Assembly (NCBI GenBank): GCA_964654855.1
Contig: CAZZJS010000001.1
Coordinates: 310,001-374,000, forward strand
Reading direction: 5' to 3'
Source of the DNA: JALZUV01 sp964654855
GTDB lineage: Bacteria > Pseudomonadota > Alphaproteobacteria > Rickettsiales > JALZUV01
Length of the DNA stretch: 64,000 nt
Position 1 is the stretch's first letter; each line of letters opens with the position of its first letter. The position numbers were made by a program, and so were the translations under genes. Positions 1 to 7,214 of this stretch are shown here, piece by piece. The notes below the pieces were generated by a model, which was not told where the DNA came from, made no database searches, and was given only the letters and a program-made list of their open reading frames with translations.

Positions 1-319
1 CTTCTTGAATAACGGGCTCTGGCTCTGGTGCAGGTGGCGTCGCAACAAGAATTTTATTTTTGACGGTGCGAACCCCTTCAACATTACGAGCTATTTTTTC
101 AGCCTTTAATTTTTCTTCAGCGGTTTCTACAATGCCAGATAGAGTGATGTCACGTCCGTCAATTGTGCTGTTAATTTTAGAAAGTTGTTGTGCATCAAGC
201 GCCGCTTCAGTGCGCGTCTGAACATCGACAGGGATTTCTTGAATGTGCTTCTTAACGCATAAGTAAGCAAGGATGATCGCAACGATAATACCAAAAAAGA
301 GGATTAATGCTCGGCTCAT
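1..319 (-). CDS. BON-domain membrane-anchored protein, partial (3' end outside window)
   Basis: The frame is open from an ATG at 319 to the window edge (106 codons) and its end is not visible. Residues 4-20 form one hydrophobic segment (ALILFFGIIVAIILAYL), an N-terminal anchor or uncleaved signal. Residues about 30-95 look like a BON domain, with IDGRDITLSG early and NVEGVRTVKNKI at the end. BON domains bind membranes or phospholipids and are typically periplasmic. The segment after it is Pro/Glu-rich, which suggests a linker to a further domain (OmpA-like C-termini are common in this family) lying outside the window. It is divergent from cspA. Confidence 0.7.
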   Translation of the reverse strand, partial: MSRALILFFGIIVAIILAYLCVKKHIQEIPVDVQTRTEAALDAQQLSKINSTIDGRDITLSGIVETAEEKLKAEKIARNVEGVRTVKNKILVATPPAPEPEPVIQE

Positions 320-499
320 TTACCTATTCCTGTCCTGTAGTGAAACTTCTTATTTTCAGCTTGTTAGCATACTCTTTTTACAATGCATAATGATTTTGCG
401 AAAAAGTTTTCTTTGCGTGAGGGGTAAAATACTCTAATGCTGTTGCAGAAGTTTGCGGATTACCCGTGACTATAACTACCGCAGTAAAGGATTTTTAAT

Positions 500-712
500 A
501 TGGCTACGGGTACAGTAAAATGGTTTAACCCAACTAAGGGTTACGGTTTCATCACTCCAGACGAGGGCGAAGGCGATGTGTTTGTTCACATTAGCGCTGT
601 CGAAAAAGCAGGTCTACGTGGCTTGGATGAAGGACAGAAGATTTCTTTCGAAGTGGAAGAGAACCGCGGTAAAGAAGCGGCAGCTCAGCTTGAATTGGTT
701 GAAGCAGCTTAA
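500..712 (+). CDS. cspA: Cold-shock domain protein (CspA family)
   Basis: This is a 70-residue, single cold-shock-domain protein of the usual family size. The nucleic-acid-binding motifs are intact: RNP1 KGYGFI at residues 13-18 and RNP2 VFVHI at 27-31. Such proteins bind single-stranded RNA or DNA in the cytoplasm and act as RNA chaperones. The start is supported by AAGGA about 8 bases upstream. The gene stands alone, divergent from the BON gene and convergent with lolA, with an intrinsic terminator directly after it. Roughly 180 bases of non-coding leader precede it, which would suit cold-responsive control, but no specific element was recognised. Confidence 0.95.
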   Translation: MATGTVKWFNPTKGYGFITPDEGEGDVFVHISAVEKAGLRGLDEGQKISFEVEENRGKEAAAQLELVEAA

Positions 713-733
713 TTCGCTTACTTTTTGATTGAT

Positions 734-768
734 AAAAACCCTTGGGGATTATTCTTCGAGGGTTTTTT
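734..768 (+). terminator. Intrinsic terminator after cspA, overlapping the lolA stop
   Basis: AAAAACCCT (734-742) pairs with AGGGTTTTT (759-767), and a T run follows. The hairpin lies directly downstream of cspA. The lolA stop codon (749-751, minus strand) falls inside its loop, so the same hairpin, with A/T tracts on both sides, can end transcripts arriving from either direction. Confidence 0.8.
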
Positions 769-1384
769 CTTGCCCAAAATCAGAGCCGAAGCGGTTTGAC
801 TTTTTGTTCTTACCGCCAATGCGTGGGTCTTTAAATTTAAACACGGCATCTTCCAATGCTACATCCTCTTTCACATTCTCTAGCGTAATTTGTGTGACGA
901 GCTGCGTCGTATCCGTCACTACCAAATGTGTGAGCTGCATCGGGTTTTTCTTAAACACCATGCCAAGGCTACCTTGTTCAGGCGCATCTTTTTCTTCGAG
1001 CGTTACGGTGATAAAACCTTTCTCATCATAATGTTCAGACACCACTAAGTCAGAGCTCTCAAAATCAATATTTTGACGAGATAGAATGCCCAGAAGCGTA
1101 TCATCCAACGGAATATCACTCACTTGATTGAGTTCATAATCATAATAAGTAAGGTAGTTGCCGCGTGTGACCATCAAGATTGGGGTAGGGGGATTATACT
1201 GCCAGCGCATTTTTTTAGGACGTTTTAGCTGAAACTTACCTGTTGAAATCGTGCCATCCGGTGCGAGCTGTTTAAAATCAGCCACCATGGTTTTGAGTTC
1301 AGTGAGATAAGCCTCAACTGCTTGAATTGAGGCTTGTGCCTGAAAAGCAAAGCAAGAAATCAATAAAAATACACTAAGCCGCAT
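749..1384 (-). CDS. lolA: Outer-membrane lipoprotein carrier protein LolA
   Basis: LolA carries lipoproteins through the periplasm from LolCDE to the outer membrane. The 211-residue product begins with a cleavable signal peptide (hydrophobic LSVFLLISCF, likely cut after QAQA) followed by a LolA-type beta-sheet domain. Recognisable features are FQLKRPKKMRW, the aromatic strand YLTYYDYELNQV and the GILSRQNI segment. The C-terminus is Lys/Gly-rich and longer than in E. coli. The ATG overlaps the end of ispG by 11 bases and has GGAG 6 bases upstream, so it is probably translated from an ispG-lolA message. Confidence 0.85.
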   Translation of the reverse strand: MRLSVFLLISCFAFQAQASIQAVEAYLTELKTMVADFKQLAPDGTISTGKFQLKRPKKMRWQYNPPTPILMVTRGNYLTYYDYELNQVSDIPLDDTLLGILSRQNIDFESSDLVVSEHYDEKGFITVTLEEKDAPEQGSLGMVFKKNPMQLTHLVVTDTTQLVTQITLENVKEDVALEDAVFKFKDPRIGGKNKKSNRFGSDFGQEKTLEE

Positions 1385-2585
1385 CTTTTGCTCCGTAGGT
1401 TGTGTCTACATATTCTACGACCATCTCTTGAAAATCCTTCGCTATAGTTTCACCACGCAGGGTTTTAACTTTCTTGCCATCTACAAAAACGGGAGCGGCG
1501 GGAGACTCGCCCGTGCCGGGTAGGCTTATACCGATATTAGCATGTTTGCTTTCGCCTGGGCCATTGACGATACAGCCCATCACAGCGACTTGCATCGTTT
1601 CTACTCCTTCATATTGCCCGCGCCATACAGGCATTTGATTGCGCAACCAGCCTTGAATATCATCCGCTAGCGACTGGAAGAAGGTACTGGTCGTGCGCCC
1701 GCAACCGGGGCAAGCGGTGACTTGTGGTGTGAAAGCGCGTAAGCCGAGCGCTTGTAAAAGCTCCTGACAAAGGGTGACTTCTGTAGTCCGGTCTCCGCCC
1801 GGTTCCGGCGTGAGCGAGGCGCGAATCGTGTCGCCAATGCCTTCTTGCAATAAGATACCGAGCGCAGCGCTAGAAGCGGTAATGCCTTTAACCCCCATAC
1901 CAGCCTCGGTCAGGCCAAGATGGATAGGCCAATTACCTGCTTTGGCCAATGCACGGTTGGTGGCAATGAGTTCCTGCACCTTACTGATTTTAGCTGAAAG
2001 AATGATCTTATCTGACGGCATCCCAATCGCTTCGGCCATTTTTGCACTTTCTACGGCAGAGCGCACAAGGGCTTCACGCATCACTTCATCATTTGTTCGT
2101 GGGTTGCCTTCCGCCTGATTCTCGTCCATTACTTGGGCGAGCATTTGTTGGTCTAAGCTTCCCCAATTTACGCCGATACGTACGGGCTTATCGTAATGAA
2201 TGGCCGCTTCAATCATCTGCTGGAATTGCGTGTCGCGTTTGTCTTTAAAGCCAACATTACCGGGGTTGATACGATATTTGCTGAGCGCTTTAGCCATTTC
2301 AGGATAATCTTTGAGCAAGCGATGGCCATTATAGTGAAAGTCGCCGATAAGTGGCGCGTCAATTCCGTGTTTGCGTAAAGCGGAAACAATCTCTGGCACA
2401 GCTGCGGCAGATTCCTCACGATCAACGGTAATGCGGATAAGCTCAGATCCCGCTTCGGCAAGTTCGATACATTGCTGGATGGTAGATTTCGGATCGGCTG
2501 TATCCGTATTGGTCATAGATTGAACGACGACCGGAGCGCCTCCACCCACAGCGATCTCGCCAATTTTTACTAAATGCGTTACCAT
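1374..2585 (-). CDS. ispG: 4-hydroxy-3-methylbut-2-en-1-yl diphosphate synthase
   Basis: IspG (GcpE) reduces MEcPP to HMBPP, the penultimate step of the MEP isoprenoid pathway; ispH for the last step lies near 12 kb. The N-terminal TIM-barrel region has GGGAPVVVQSMTNTDTADP. The 4Fe-4S cluster ligands are visible as CPGC (about C292 and C295) and MGCIVNGPGE (C338). The start chosen is the ATG at 2585, preceded by GGAAGG, giving 403 residues; the frame stays open upstream, but that part lies within the previous gene and is not family-like. The ATG overlaps the upstream stop (ATGGTAA), suggesting translational coupling. Confidence 0.95.
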   Translation of the reverse strand: MVTHLVKIGEIAVGGGAPVVVQSMTNTDTADPKSTIQQCIELAEAGSELIRITVDREESAAAVPEIVSALRKHGIDAPLIGDFHYNGHRLLKDYPEMAKALSKYRINPGNVGFKDKRDTQFQQMIEAAIHYDKPVRIGVNWGSLDQQMLAQVMDENQAEGNPRTNDEVMREALVRSAVESAKMAEAIGMPSDKIILSAKISKVQELIATNRALAKAGNWPIHLGLTEAGMGVKGITASSAALGILLQEGIGDTIRASLTPEPGGDRTTEVTLCQELLQALGLRAFTPQVTACPGCGRTTSTFFQSLADDIQGWLRNQMPVWRGQYEGVETMQVAVMGCIVNGPGESKHANIGISLPGTGESPAAPVFVDGKKVKTLRGETIAKDFQEMVVEYVDTTYGAKDAA

Positions 2586-3283
2586 GATGCCTTCCAAATG
2601 GGGTAAGTTGCAGCGCTTTTCAAGAGAAATGATGGCTGAACCTCGCCTTTTGCAAAACAAGGAGCAAGGTTGCGTGATGGAATGTTTAAGCATGTCGCTT
2701 CTACATTATGTTTGACTGGTGCTGCACTGATTCTGGAAATCACCATATCTGGGGCTGTTTGCGTTATACTAGCCACCTGTTCAAATACAGGGATTGAGTC
2801 GATACGATACCATCCCCAAAAGCTCAGTAATGCGATGAAAACGAAAGCGGAAAGCCAAAGAGTTGCTCGTTCAGGGTTTTCGTGAGTGGAAACAATATCG
2901 AGATATTCCAATTTAGAATCGACCTTGCCCTGAATGCGCTGACAGCATTGGGTTGCCTCCTCTGGTGAGAGTTTGAGATATTCTGCATATTGTCGTAAAT
3001 AGCCGCGCCCATAAGTTTCACCGGGCAATTTCTCCCAGTTGCCTGCTTCAATCGCTTCCAAAAATTCTAACTTTAGGCGTAAGTCAGCTGCCACGTGTGT
3101 TAGTTCAATCTTGTAAGCCTTGCGTACATCGCGCAGGATTTTTCCCAGCTGGGTTAAATCCTCCGCTCGCGCAAAAGGCGAGGTGTTAGATAAAGGGGTA
3201 TCAAGCGTTTGATAAGCGACAGACATAAAAAGCAAGCTAGCAGGCGCAAGGGCGCTTGTCATTGAAGAGATAGGAGGAAGCAT
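2579..3283 (-). CDS. RodZ-like HTH/transmembrane protein, short form
   Basis: A Cro/C1-type helix-turn-helix of the RodZ (HTH_25) class spans residues about 45-105 (LGKILRDVRKAY, AIEAGNWEKLPGETYGRGYLRQY). A single membrane span follows at 141-159. RodZ links the MreB cytoskeleton to the envelope. This protein has only about 75 residues after the membrane span, and the usual RodZ periplasmic beta domain (DUF4115) is not evident. A RodZ-like gene before ispG is a common arrangement. The start is uncertain: ATGs at 3283, 3262 and 3226 all lack a good ribosome site, and the first follows directly on a terminator T run. Confidence 0.7.
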   Translation of the reverse strand: MLPPISSMTSALAPASLLFMSVAYQTLDTPLSNTSPFARAEDLTQLGKILRDVRKAYKIELTHVAADLRLKLEFLEAIEAGNWEKLPGETYGRGYLRQYAEYLKLSPEEATQCCQRIQGKVDSKLEYLDIVSTHENPERATLWLSAFVFIALLSFWGWYRIDSIPVFEQVASITQTAPDMVISRISAAPVKHNVEATCLNIPSRNLAPCFAKGEVQPSFLLKSAATYPIWKASW

Positions 3284-3286
3284 AAA

Positions 3287-3320
3287 AAAAGAGCCTACTG
3301 ATTGCTCAATAGGCTCTTTT
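3287..3320 (-). terminator. Intrinsic terminator between the small AbrB-like gene and the rodZ-like gene
   Basis: There is a perfect 11-bp stem, AAAAGAGCCTA (3287-3297) with TAGGCTCTTTT (3310-3320), and a 12-base loop. Read on the minus strand it is followed by seven T, which run straight into the ATG at 3283. It should end the transcript of the gene at 3332-3544. Confidence 0.8.
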
Positions 3321-3331
3321 GGGGGTAGAGT

Positions 3332-3544
3332 TTATATTCTCGCTTGTGGCAATATAATTTCTACCTGGTCCCCAACTTTTAATTGGTGGGCTTTCATCTC
3401 CTCTGGTGTGAGGGTGATGGTGAGCGCGAAATGAGACTTTTTCTTGAGGGGTTTGTCTCCATTTATTAAAATGGATACCTCGTTTTGTTTTGACTGAGGA
3501 AGGGTTATTTTCCCTCCTGTGCCAATGATAGCTGTATGTTTCAT
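3332..3544 (-). CDS. Small AbrB/SpoVT-like protein, copy A of a tandem pair
   Basis: This is a 70-residue protein that I do not recognise as a named family. It opens with TAIIGTGGKITLPQ and closes with LKVGDQVEIILPQ, a pattern reminiscent of swapped-hairpin AbrB/MazE DNA-binding folds. It may therefore be a small transcription factor, but this is inference. No toxin gene sits beside it. It has its own promoter (3640-3668) and a leader of about 90 bases with a 39-base element that is identical upstream of the next small gene (3764-3988). No clear Shine-Dalgarno sequence precedes the ATG. An intrinsic terminator follows, so the gene is monocistronic. Confidence 0.6.
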   Translation of the reverse strand: MKHTAIIGTGGKITLPQSKQNEVSILINGDKPLKKKSHFALTITLTPEEMKAHQLKVGDQVEIILPQARI

Positions 3545-3567
3545 TTTGAAAGTTTTACGATGTTATT

Positions 3568-3606
3568 CTCGAATCAATGACTCTCGTCATTGGAGAGTGA
3601 ACACCT
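3568..3606 (-). repeat. 39-base leader element, copy 1 (alternative hairpins)
   Basis: This sequence is identical, base for base, to 4014-4052. Read on the minus strand it can fold in two mutually exclusive ways: CAATGAC-GAGA-GTCATTG (7-bp stem, 4-base loop) or ACTCTC-CAATGAC-GAGAGT (6-bp stem, 7-base loop). It ends 23 bases before the start codon of the 70-residue gene and begins about 27 bases after the predicted transcription start, so it should be in the 5' leader RNA. It could equally be a DNA operator, because the first stem is a perfect dyad. Confidence 0.75.
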
Positions 3607-3639
3607 AGTTAAGAAAAAATAAGTGAAAAAATCGATTTG

Positions 3640-3668
3640 ATGTTAACAAAAAACTTCATGATTAACAA
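3640..3668 (-). promoter_or_regulatory. Sigma-70-type promoter for small gene A
   Basis: On the minus strand, TTGTTA (3663-3668) and TAACAT (3640-3645) are separated by exactly 17 bases. The same arrangement, with the same TTGTTA, recurs before the tandem copy at 4081-4109, which strengthens the call. Confidence 0.6.
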
Positions 3669-3763
3669 CTGGCTGGGGCGTATTGTCATAAAAGTTTCAT
3701 ATTCTAGTATAAGGAATAAAAAATGGCTTCTCCTTGCGGAAAAACCATTTTTAAACTCTTCTA

Positions 3764-3988
3764 TTAGACAAAGCCTTGAGCTTCTCTTTGTCTAATAAAA
3801 ATAGTTTCGCTTCTTGTGATGCCGAGGTTTTTTGCCTCGTCAGCATTCATAAAAATCGAGCAGTTTTCTCCTATATGAGAAAAAACTTTTGATCCATTGT
3901 GACTGATAGTCACGTATTGACCTTTAAACTCGCTGGGCAGCTGGATGCGATATCCACTACCCATCTTTTCAATCGTTGCTTTAATCAT
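3764..3988 (-). CDS. Small AbrB/MazE-like protein, copy B of a tandem pair
   Basis: This 74-residue protein starts MIKATIEKMGSGYRIQLPS, which resembles the first strand-turn of AbrB/MazE-type DNA-binding domains. The rest (FMNADEAKNLGITRSETIFI) is compatible with the remainder of a small swapped-hairpin fold. The function is unknown. Protein similarity to the 70-residue product downstream is weak, yet the two genes share promoter architecture and an identical 39-base leader element, so they most likely arose by duplication of a whole transcription unit. There is no Shine-Dalgarno-like sequence before the ATG and no toxin-like partner. Confidence 0.6.
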   Translation of the reverse strand: MIKATIEKMGSGYRIQLPSEFKGQYVTISHNGSKVFSHIGENCSIFMNADEAKNLGITRSETIFIRQREAQGFV

Positions 3989-4013
3989 AGCGATCGTTTT
4001 TTATGGCATTCTA

Positions 4014-4052
4014 CTCGAATCAATGACTCTCGTCATTGGAGAGTGAACACCT
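4014..4052 (-). repeat. 39-base leader element, copy 2 (alternative hairpins)
   Basis: This is identical to 3568-3606 with the same two competing hairpins. It ends 25 bases before the start codon of the 74-residue gene. Flanking sequence out to the promoter and beyond (to about 4140) is recognisably related to copy 1 but has diverged, so the 39 bases are the best-conserved part of the duplication. Confidence 0.75.
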
Positions 4053-4080
4053 GTGAAAGAATAAGTGAAGAATCGCGCGG

Positions 4081-4109
4081 ATATTAGCAAAAAAGAACTG
4101 AAATAACAA
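4081..4109 (-). promoter_or_regulatory. Sigma-70-type promoter for small gene B
   Basis: On the minus strand, TTGTTA (4104-4109) and TAATAT (4081-4086) are separated by 17 bases. The -10 matches the consensus in five of six positions. The predicted RNA start, near 4074, gives a leader of about 85 bases that contains the 39-base element. Confidence 0.65.
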
Positions 4110-4142
4110 TTGGCTGAGCCTGATTGTCATCAAATCTTCATA

Positions 4143-5138
4143 TTAGCCAATAAAGCTATTTGCCTGTTCGACTAGCTCATCGACGATCTCTTGCATGGGT
4201 TGGATGCTTTTTACCATGCCAACCGATTGTCCCGCCATGACGGAGCCATTCTCGACATCACCGTCGACAACAGCTTTGCGTAATGCGCCTGCCCAGAAAT
4301 GTTCAATTTCTAACTGCGCTTCCATCTTATCTAACTCACCAGATTCATGGCGTTTGATGGTTTCAATTTGCATACGAGTGAAAGCATCTGTCGCTTTGTT
4401 TTCTAATGCGCGAACCGGGATGACAGGGAAGTCAGGATCGACCTGAACCGATGGAGTCGCGTTGCGCGCATGGCCTTTAATGAAGGCTTGTTTGAAATTA
4501 TCATGTGCGATGCATTCTTCGGCGCACACAAAACGGGTGCCGAGTTGAACGCCACTCGCGCCCATGCGCAAATATTCCACAATCGCTTCACCGCGACCAA
4601 TGCCGCCTGCGACGAAAATAGGAACTTCGGTAATATGCGGTAGAATTTCTTGCGCGAGAATGCTGGTTGCAACAGGGCCAATATGGCCGCCGGCTTCCAT
4701 CCCTTCAATCACCAATGCATCAGCACCAGAGCGGATAAGCTTTTTCGCAATCACAAGGGCAGGGGCGAAGCAAATCACTTTCGCGCCGCCATCTTTAATC
4801 GCCTTAATGGTAGTGCCTTTGGGCAGGCCGCCTGCTAGCACCACATGCGTTACCTTCGCATCGAGGCAGACTTGCACAAGTTCATCAAGCTGTGGGTGCA
4901 TGGTGATAAGGTTCACACCAAAAGGTTTATCCGTCAGCGCTTGGGTGGCAGCGATTTCTTTTTCCAAAAGCTCAGGAGGCATAGAACCACAGGCGATTAC
5001 GCCAAAGGCGCCAGAGTTGCTCATGGCTGCTACCAAATTGCGCTCAGAAACCCAGCTCATCGCGCCGCCCATAATGGCATATTTGCTACCTAAAAAATCC
5101 GTGCCGCGCTTCATGAGCGCTGATAAAGTATCTGTCAT
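4143..5138 (-). CDS. Nitronate monooxygenase / 2-nitropropane dioxygenase family FMN enzyme
   Basis: This 331-residue TIM-barrel flavoenzyme belongs to the NMO/NPD family, which also includes FabK-type enoyl-ACP reductases. It shows the N-terminal GGAMSWVSERNLVAA segment, the family signature EGMEAGGHIG near residue 150, and the FMN-phosphate motifs FVAGGIGRGEAI and GASGVQLGTRF. Members oxidise alkyl nitronates or reduce enoyl-ACP with FMN, and sequence alone cannot decide between these. The stop lies at the end of the duplicated leader region. The gene is divergent from the M48 peptidase gene, with no operon partner. Confidence 0.85.
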   Translation of the reverse strand: MTDTLSALMKRGTDFLGSKYAIMGGAMSWVSERNLVAAMSNSGAFGVIACGSMPPELLEKEIAATQALTDKPFGVNLITMHPQLDELVQVCLDAKVTHVVLAGGLPKGTTIKAIKDGGAKVICFAPALVIAKKLIRSGADALVIEGMEAGGHIGPVATSILAQEILPHITEVPIFVAGGIGRGEAIVEYLRMGASGVQLGTRFVCAEECIAHDNFKQAFIKGHARNATPSVQVDPDFPVIPVRALENKATDAFTRMQIETIKRHESGELDKMEAQLEIEHFWAGALRKAVVDGDVENGSVMAGQSVGMVKSIQPMQEIVDELVEQANSFIG

Positions 5139-5182
5139 AAGTTCTTCCTAGCGGGTTGTGAGGGCTCGCACAGTAAAATTAT

Positions 5183-5190
5183 GCTACACT
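5183..5190 (+). promoter_or_regulatory. Possible extended -10 promoter for the M48 peptidase gene
   Basis: TGC followed by TACACT forms an extended -10 box (TGnTACACT) without a good -35. It lies 31 bases before the ATG at 5221. If real, it excludes the farther upstream in-frame ATG at 5158. Confidence 0.35.
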
Positions 5191-5220
5191 AGGGGGTGTT
5201 TTCGGTGTAAAACCATCCGC

Positions 5221-6033
5221 ATGTATCGAAATAACTATAGACAACATGGCCGTTCAATTGGTCGCGGTGGGTTGAAGATTCGTCTGCTTATAGGCCTTGC
5301 ATTGGCCGGGTGGGCAGTGCTTTCCTATTTTGGTTCAAGCGAATATAACGAAATTACGGGCGAGAATCAGCGTGTGGCGATGTCGCCCGATCAAGAAATT
5401 GCACTTGGTTTGCAGTCCGCACCACAAATGGCACAGCAACATGGGGGGCTGCATCCTGATTCACGTGCGCAGCAACATATTGATGATATAGGAGCGCGTT
5501 TGGTGAAGCGTAGTGCCGCGCGTGATACGGGCTGGAATTGGGAGTTTCACCTGCTACGCGATTCTGACACAGTCAACGCCTTTGCCCTTCCGGGTGGGCA
5601 GATATTCATTACAGCGGCGCTTTATAAGCGTTTAAAAACCGATGATCAGGTAGCTGGAGTGTTGGGTCATGAGATTGGCCATGTGATCGCACGTCATGGT
5701 GCAGAACATCTGGCAAAACAACAATTGACGCAAGGGCTTACCGGTGCCGCAACAGTAGCAGGCGGCAGTCAGGGAATTGGACGTATGGCGCAGATGGTTG
5801 GCTCCATGGTGAATATGAAATATGGCCGTGAAGATGAGTTGGAATCTGATAAACTTGGCGTACGTTTTATGGCGGAGGCGGGTTATAACCCCGTCGCGCT
5901 GATTCGTGTAATGGAGATTCTGGCGGAAGCATCCGGCGGAGCTTCTCGCCAACCAGAATTTTTCAGTACCCACCCCAATCCCGAAAACCGGATTGAGCGT
6001 ATCAAGGAAGAAATCGCGAAATATCGCGGCTAA
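5221..6033 (+). CDS. M48 family metallopeptidase, membrane-anchored
   Basis: The product (270 residues from the ATG at 5221) has a basic N-terminus and one membrane span (IRLLIGLALAGWAVLSYF, residues about 20-37). A Ste24/HtpX/LoiP-type zinc protease domain follows. The zinc-binding HEIGH motif is at residues 150-154 and the third ligand is in ELESD (Glu 206). The conserved ALPGGQIFIT strand is present. Such enzymes act in periplasmic quality control, for example during assembly of outer-membrane proteins. The frame also has an ATG at 5158, but a possible promoter lies between the two and the extra residues are not conserved-looking. Confidence 0.85.
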   Translation: MYRNNYRQHGRSIGRGGLKIRLLIGLALAGWAVLSYFGSSEYNEITGENQRVAMSPDQEIALGLQSAPQMAQQHGGLHPDSRAQQHIDDIGARLVKRSAARDTGWNWEFHLLRDSDTVNAFALPGGQIFITAALYKRLKTDDQVAGVLGHEIGHVIARHGAEHLAKQQLTQGLTGAATVAGGSQGIGRMAQMVGSMVNMKYGREDELESDKLGVRFMAEAGYNPVALIRVMEILAEASGGASRQPEFFSTHPNPENRIERIKEEIAKYRG

Positions 6034-6047
6034 AAAATCAAGAGTGG

Positions 6048-7214
6048 CTAAGCAGCTTTCTCTAAATTACTGACTAGATCTAGGTGTGCGTTACGCATTT
6101 CTTGTAGTGCTTCGGTGAGTTGCTTGGGTTGATTGCCTTCAATGGCGATAGCGAGCATATCTAAATGTTTCTCGTAACGCAGAAGCAACCCACTAACCGC
6201 GGCGTAATGTTTGGAAATTAGTTCAACATCGCTATCGGGTGCTTCGGCGGCAGGTGCGGCAACATCGGCAAAGCCAGCGCCGCTATAGCGGGCGAGGCGT
6301 TGGCCAGATTGGCGCTCCAACATTGAGACGGTGGCAATCAAGCAGCTTGCAGCGATACGCGGGAAGAGGATGCGCGCCGCAGTGCCGCAATCTTCAGCAT
6401 CGGCCATTTCTTCTTGCTGGTCTTTGCCTTCGCCGAGTTCTTCGCGAATATGGCTAATCATGGCGATATAGTTCTTCAATGCAGCCAGTACATTAGGTTG
6501 GTTGTTTAAGACGATATCTGCCCATAGTGGCGGGTGGGAATCGCCCAAACGGGTGAAGCGAGAAAGTACACCATCTTCGTCGTTTAATCCGTTTACCGTC
6601 GCTAATGTTGCGGAGGCGGCAAACGCCACGAGATGGGGGAGGTGCGAAACATAGCCATAAACTAAATCGTGAAAGTCAGCAGGCATTAGCTCGATAACTG
6701 TATCGAGATGGTTCCAAAATGCTTGTACAATTTGCAGTGCTGGATCGTCGATTTCAACACCCATAGGCGGCGTGAGCATGACAAGTTTGCGGGTGAACAT
6801 ATCGGTGTGAGCTGATTCAGGGCCGGCTTGTGTGCCACCGGCAATAGGGTGGCCGGGTACAAAATTGATGTTCTCATCGGCAATGGTTTCGAGATAGCTC
6901 AATACAGGCAGTTTCACGCTTGCGACATCGGTTAGGACGGTATCTTCTTGTAGATGCGGTTTGAGTTGTTCCGTTACTTCGCCCACACAATGCGGTGGCA
7001 CGGCCAGGATAATCAAATCACAATCTGCGGCCATTTTCTCTAATGGCACTACGGCGTCGATCATTTCTTCGGCTTGGCAATAACGCAAAGCTTTTTCATC
7101 CGTGTCCGTTCCATAGAGCGTTGTGCACAAATCTGCATCTTTAATAGCAAGTGCAAGCGAAGCGCCAATATTGCCGAGGCCAATAATACCGATAGTCGAG
7201 AATAGAGTATCCAT
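6048..7214 (-). CDS. tyrA: Prephenate/arogenate dehydrogenase
   Basis: This enzyme oxidatively decarboxylates prephenate (or arogenate) for tyrosine synthesis. The NAD(P)-binding Rossmann motif GLGNIG is at residues 12-17 (IIGLGNIGASLALAI), and the family substrate-site motif HPIAGGTQAGPESA lies near residue 120. At 388 residues it is longer than the usual 290-310 because of a C-terminal helical extension (about 310-388), which I do not recognise as an ACT domain. Its ATG overlaps the stop of the preceding aminotransferase (TAATG), so it is the third gene of a chorismate mutase-aminotransferase-tyrA operon. Confidence 0.85.
   Translation of the reverse strand: MDTLFSTIGIIGLGNIGASLALAIKDADLCTTLYGTDTDEKALRYCQAEEMIDAVVPLEKMAADCDLIILAVPPHCVGEVTEQLKPHLQEDTVLTDVASVKLPVLSYLETIADENINFVPGHPIAGGTQAGPESAHTDMFTRKLVMLTPPMGVEIDDPALQIVQAFWNHLDTVIELMPADFHDLVYGYVSHLPHLVAFAASATLATVNGLNDEDGVLSRFTRLGDSHPPLWADIVLNNQPNVLAALKNYIAMISHIREELGEGKDQQEEMADAEDCGTAARILFPRIAASCLIATVSMLERQSGQRLARYSGAGFADVAAPAAEAPDSDVELISKHYAAVSGLLLRYEKHLDMLAIAIEGNQPKQLTEALQEMRNAHLDLVSNLEKAA

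Noticed and set aside
3332..3988. Toxin-antitoxin system made of the two small AbrB-like proteins
   Set aside because: Both proteins look like the DNA-binding (antitoxin-like) type, each has its own promoter, and no toxin-like gene is adjacent.
3899..4087. Plus-strand frame of 62 codons across the duplicated leader
   Set aside because: It runs antisense to small gene B and its promoter, has no ribosome site, and its protein does not resemble anything. It is a shadow frame.
4564..5151. Plus-strand frame of 195 codons opposite the nitronate monooxygenase gene
   Set aside because: It is fully antisense to a conserved enzyme with clear motifs, and its composition follows from that codon use.
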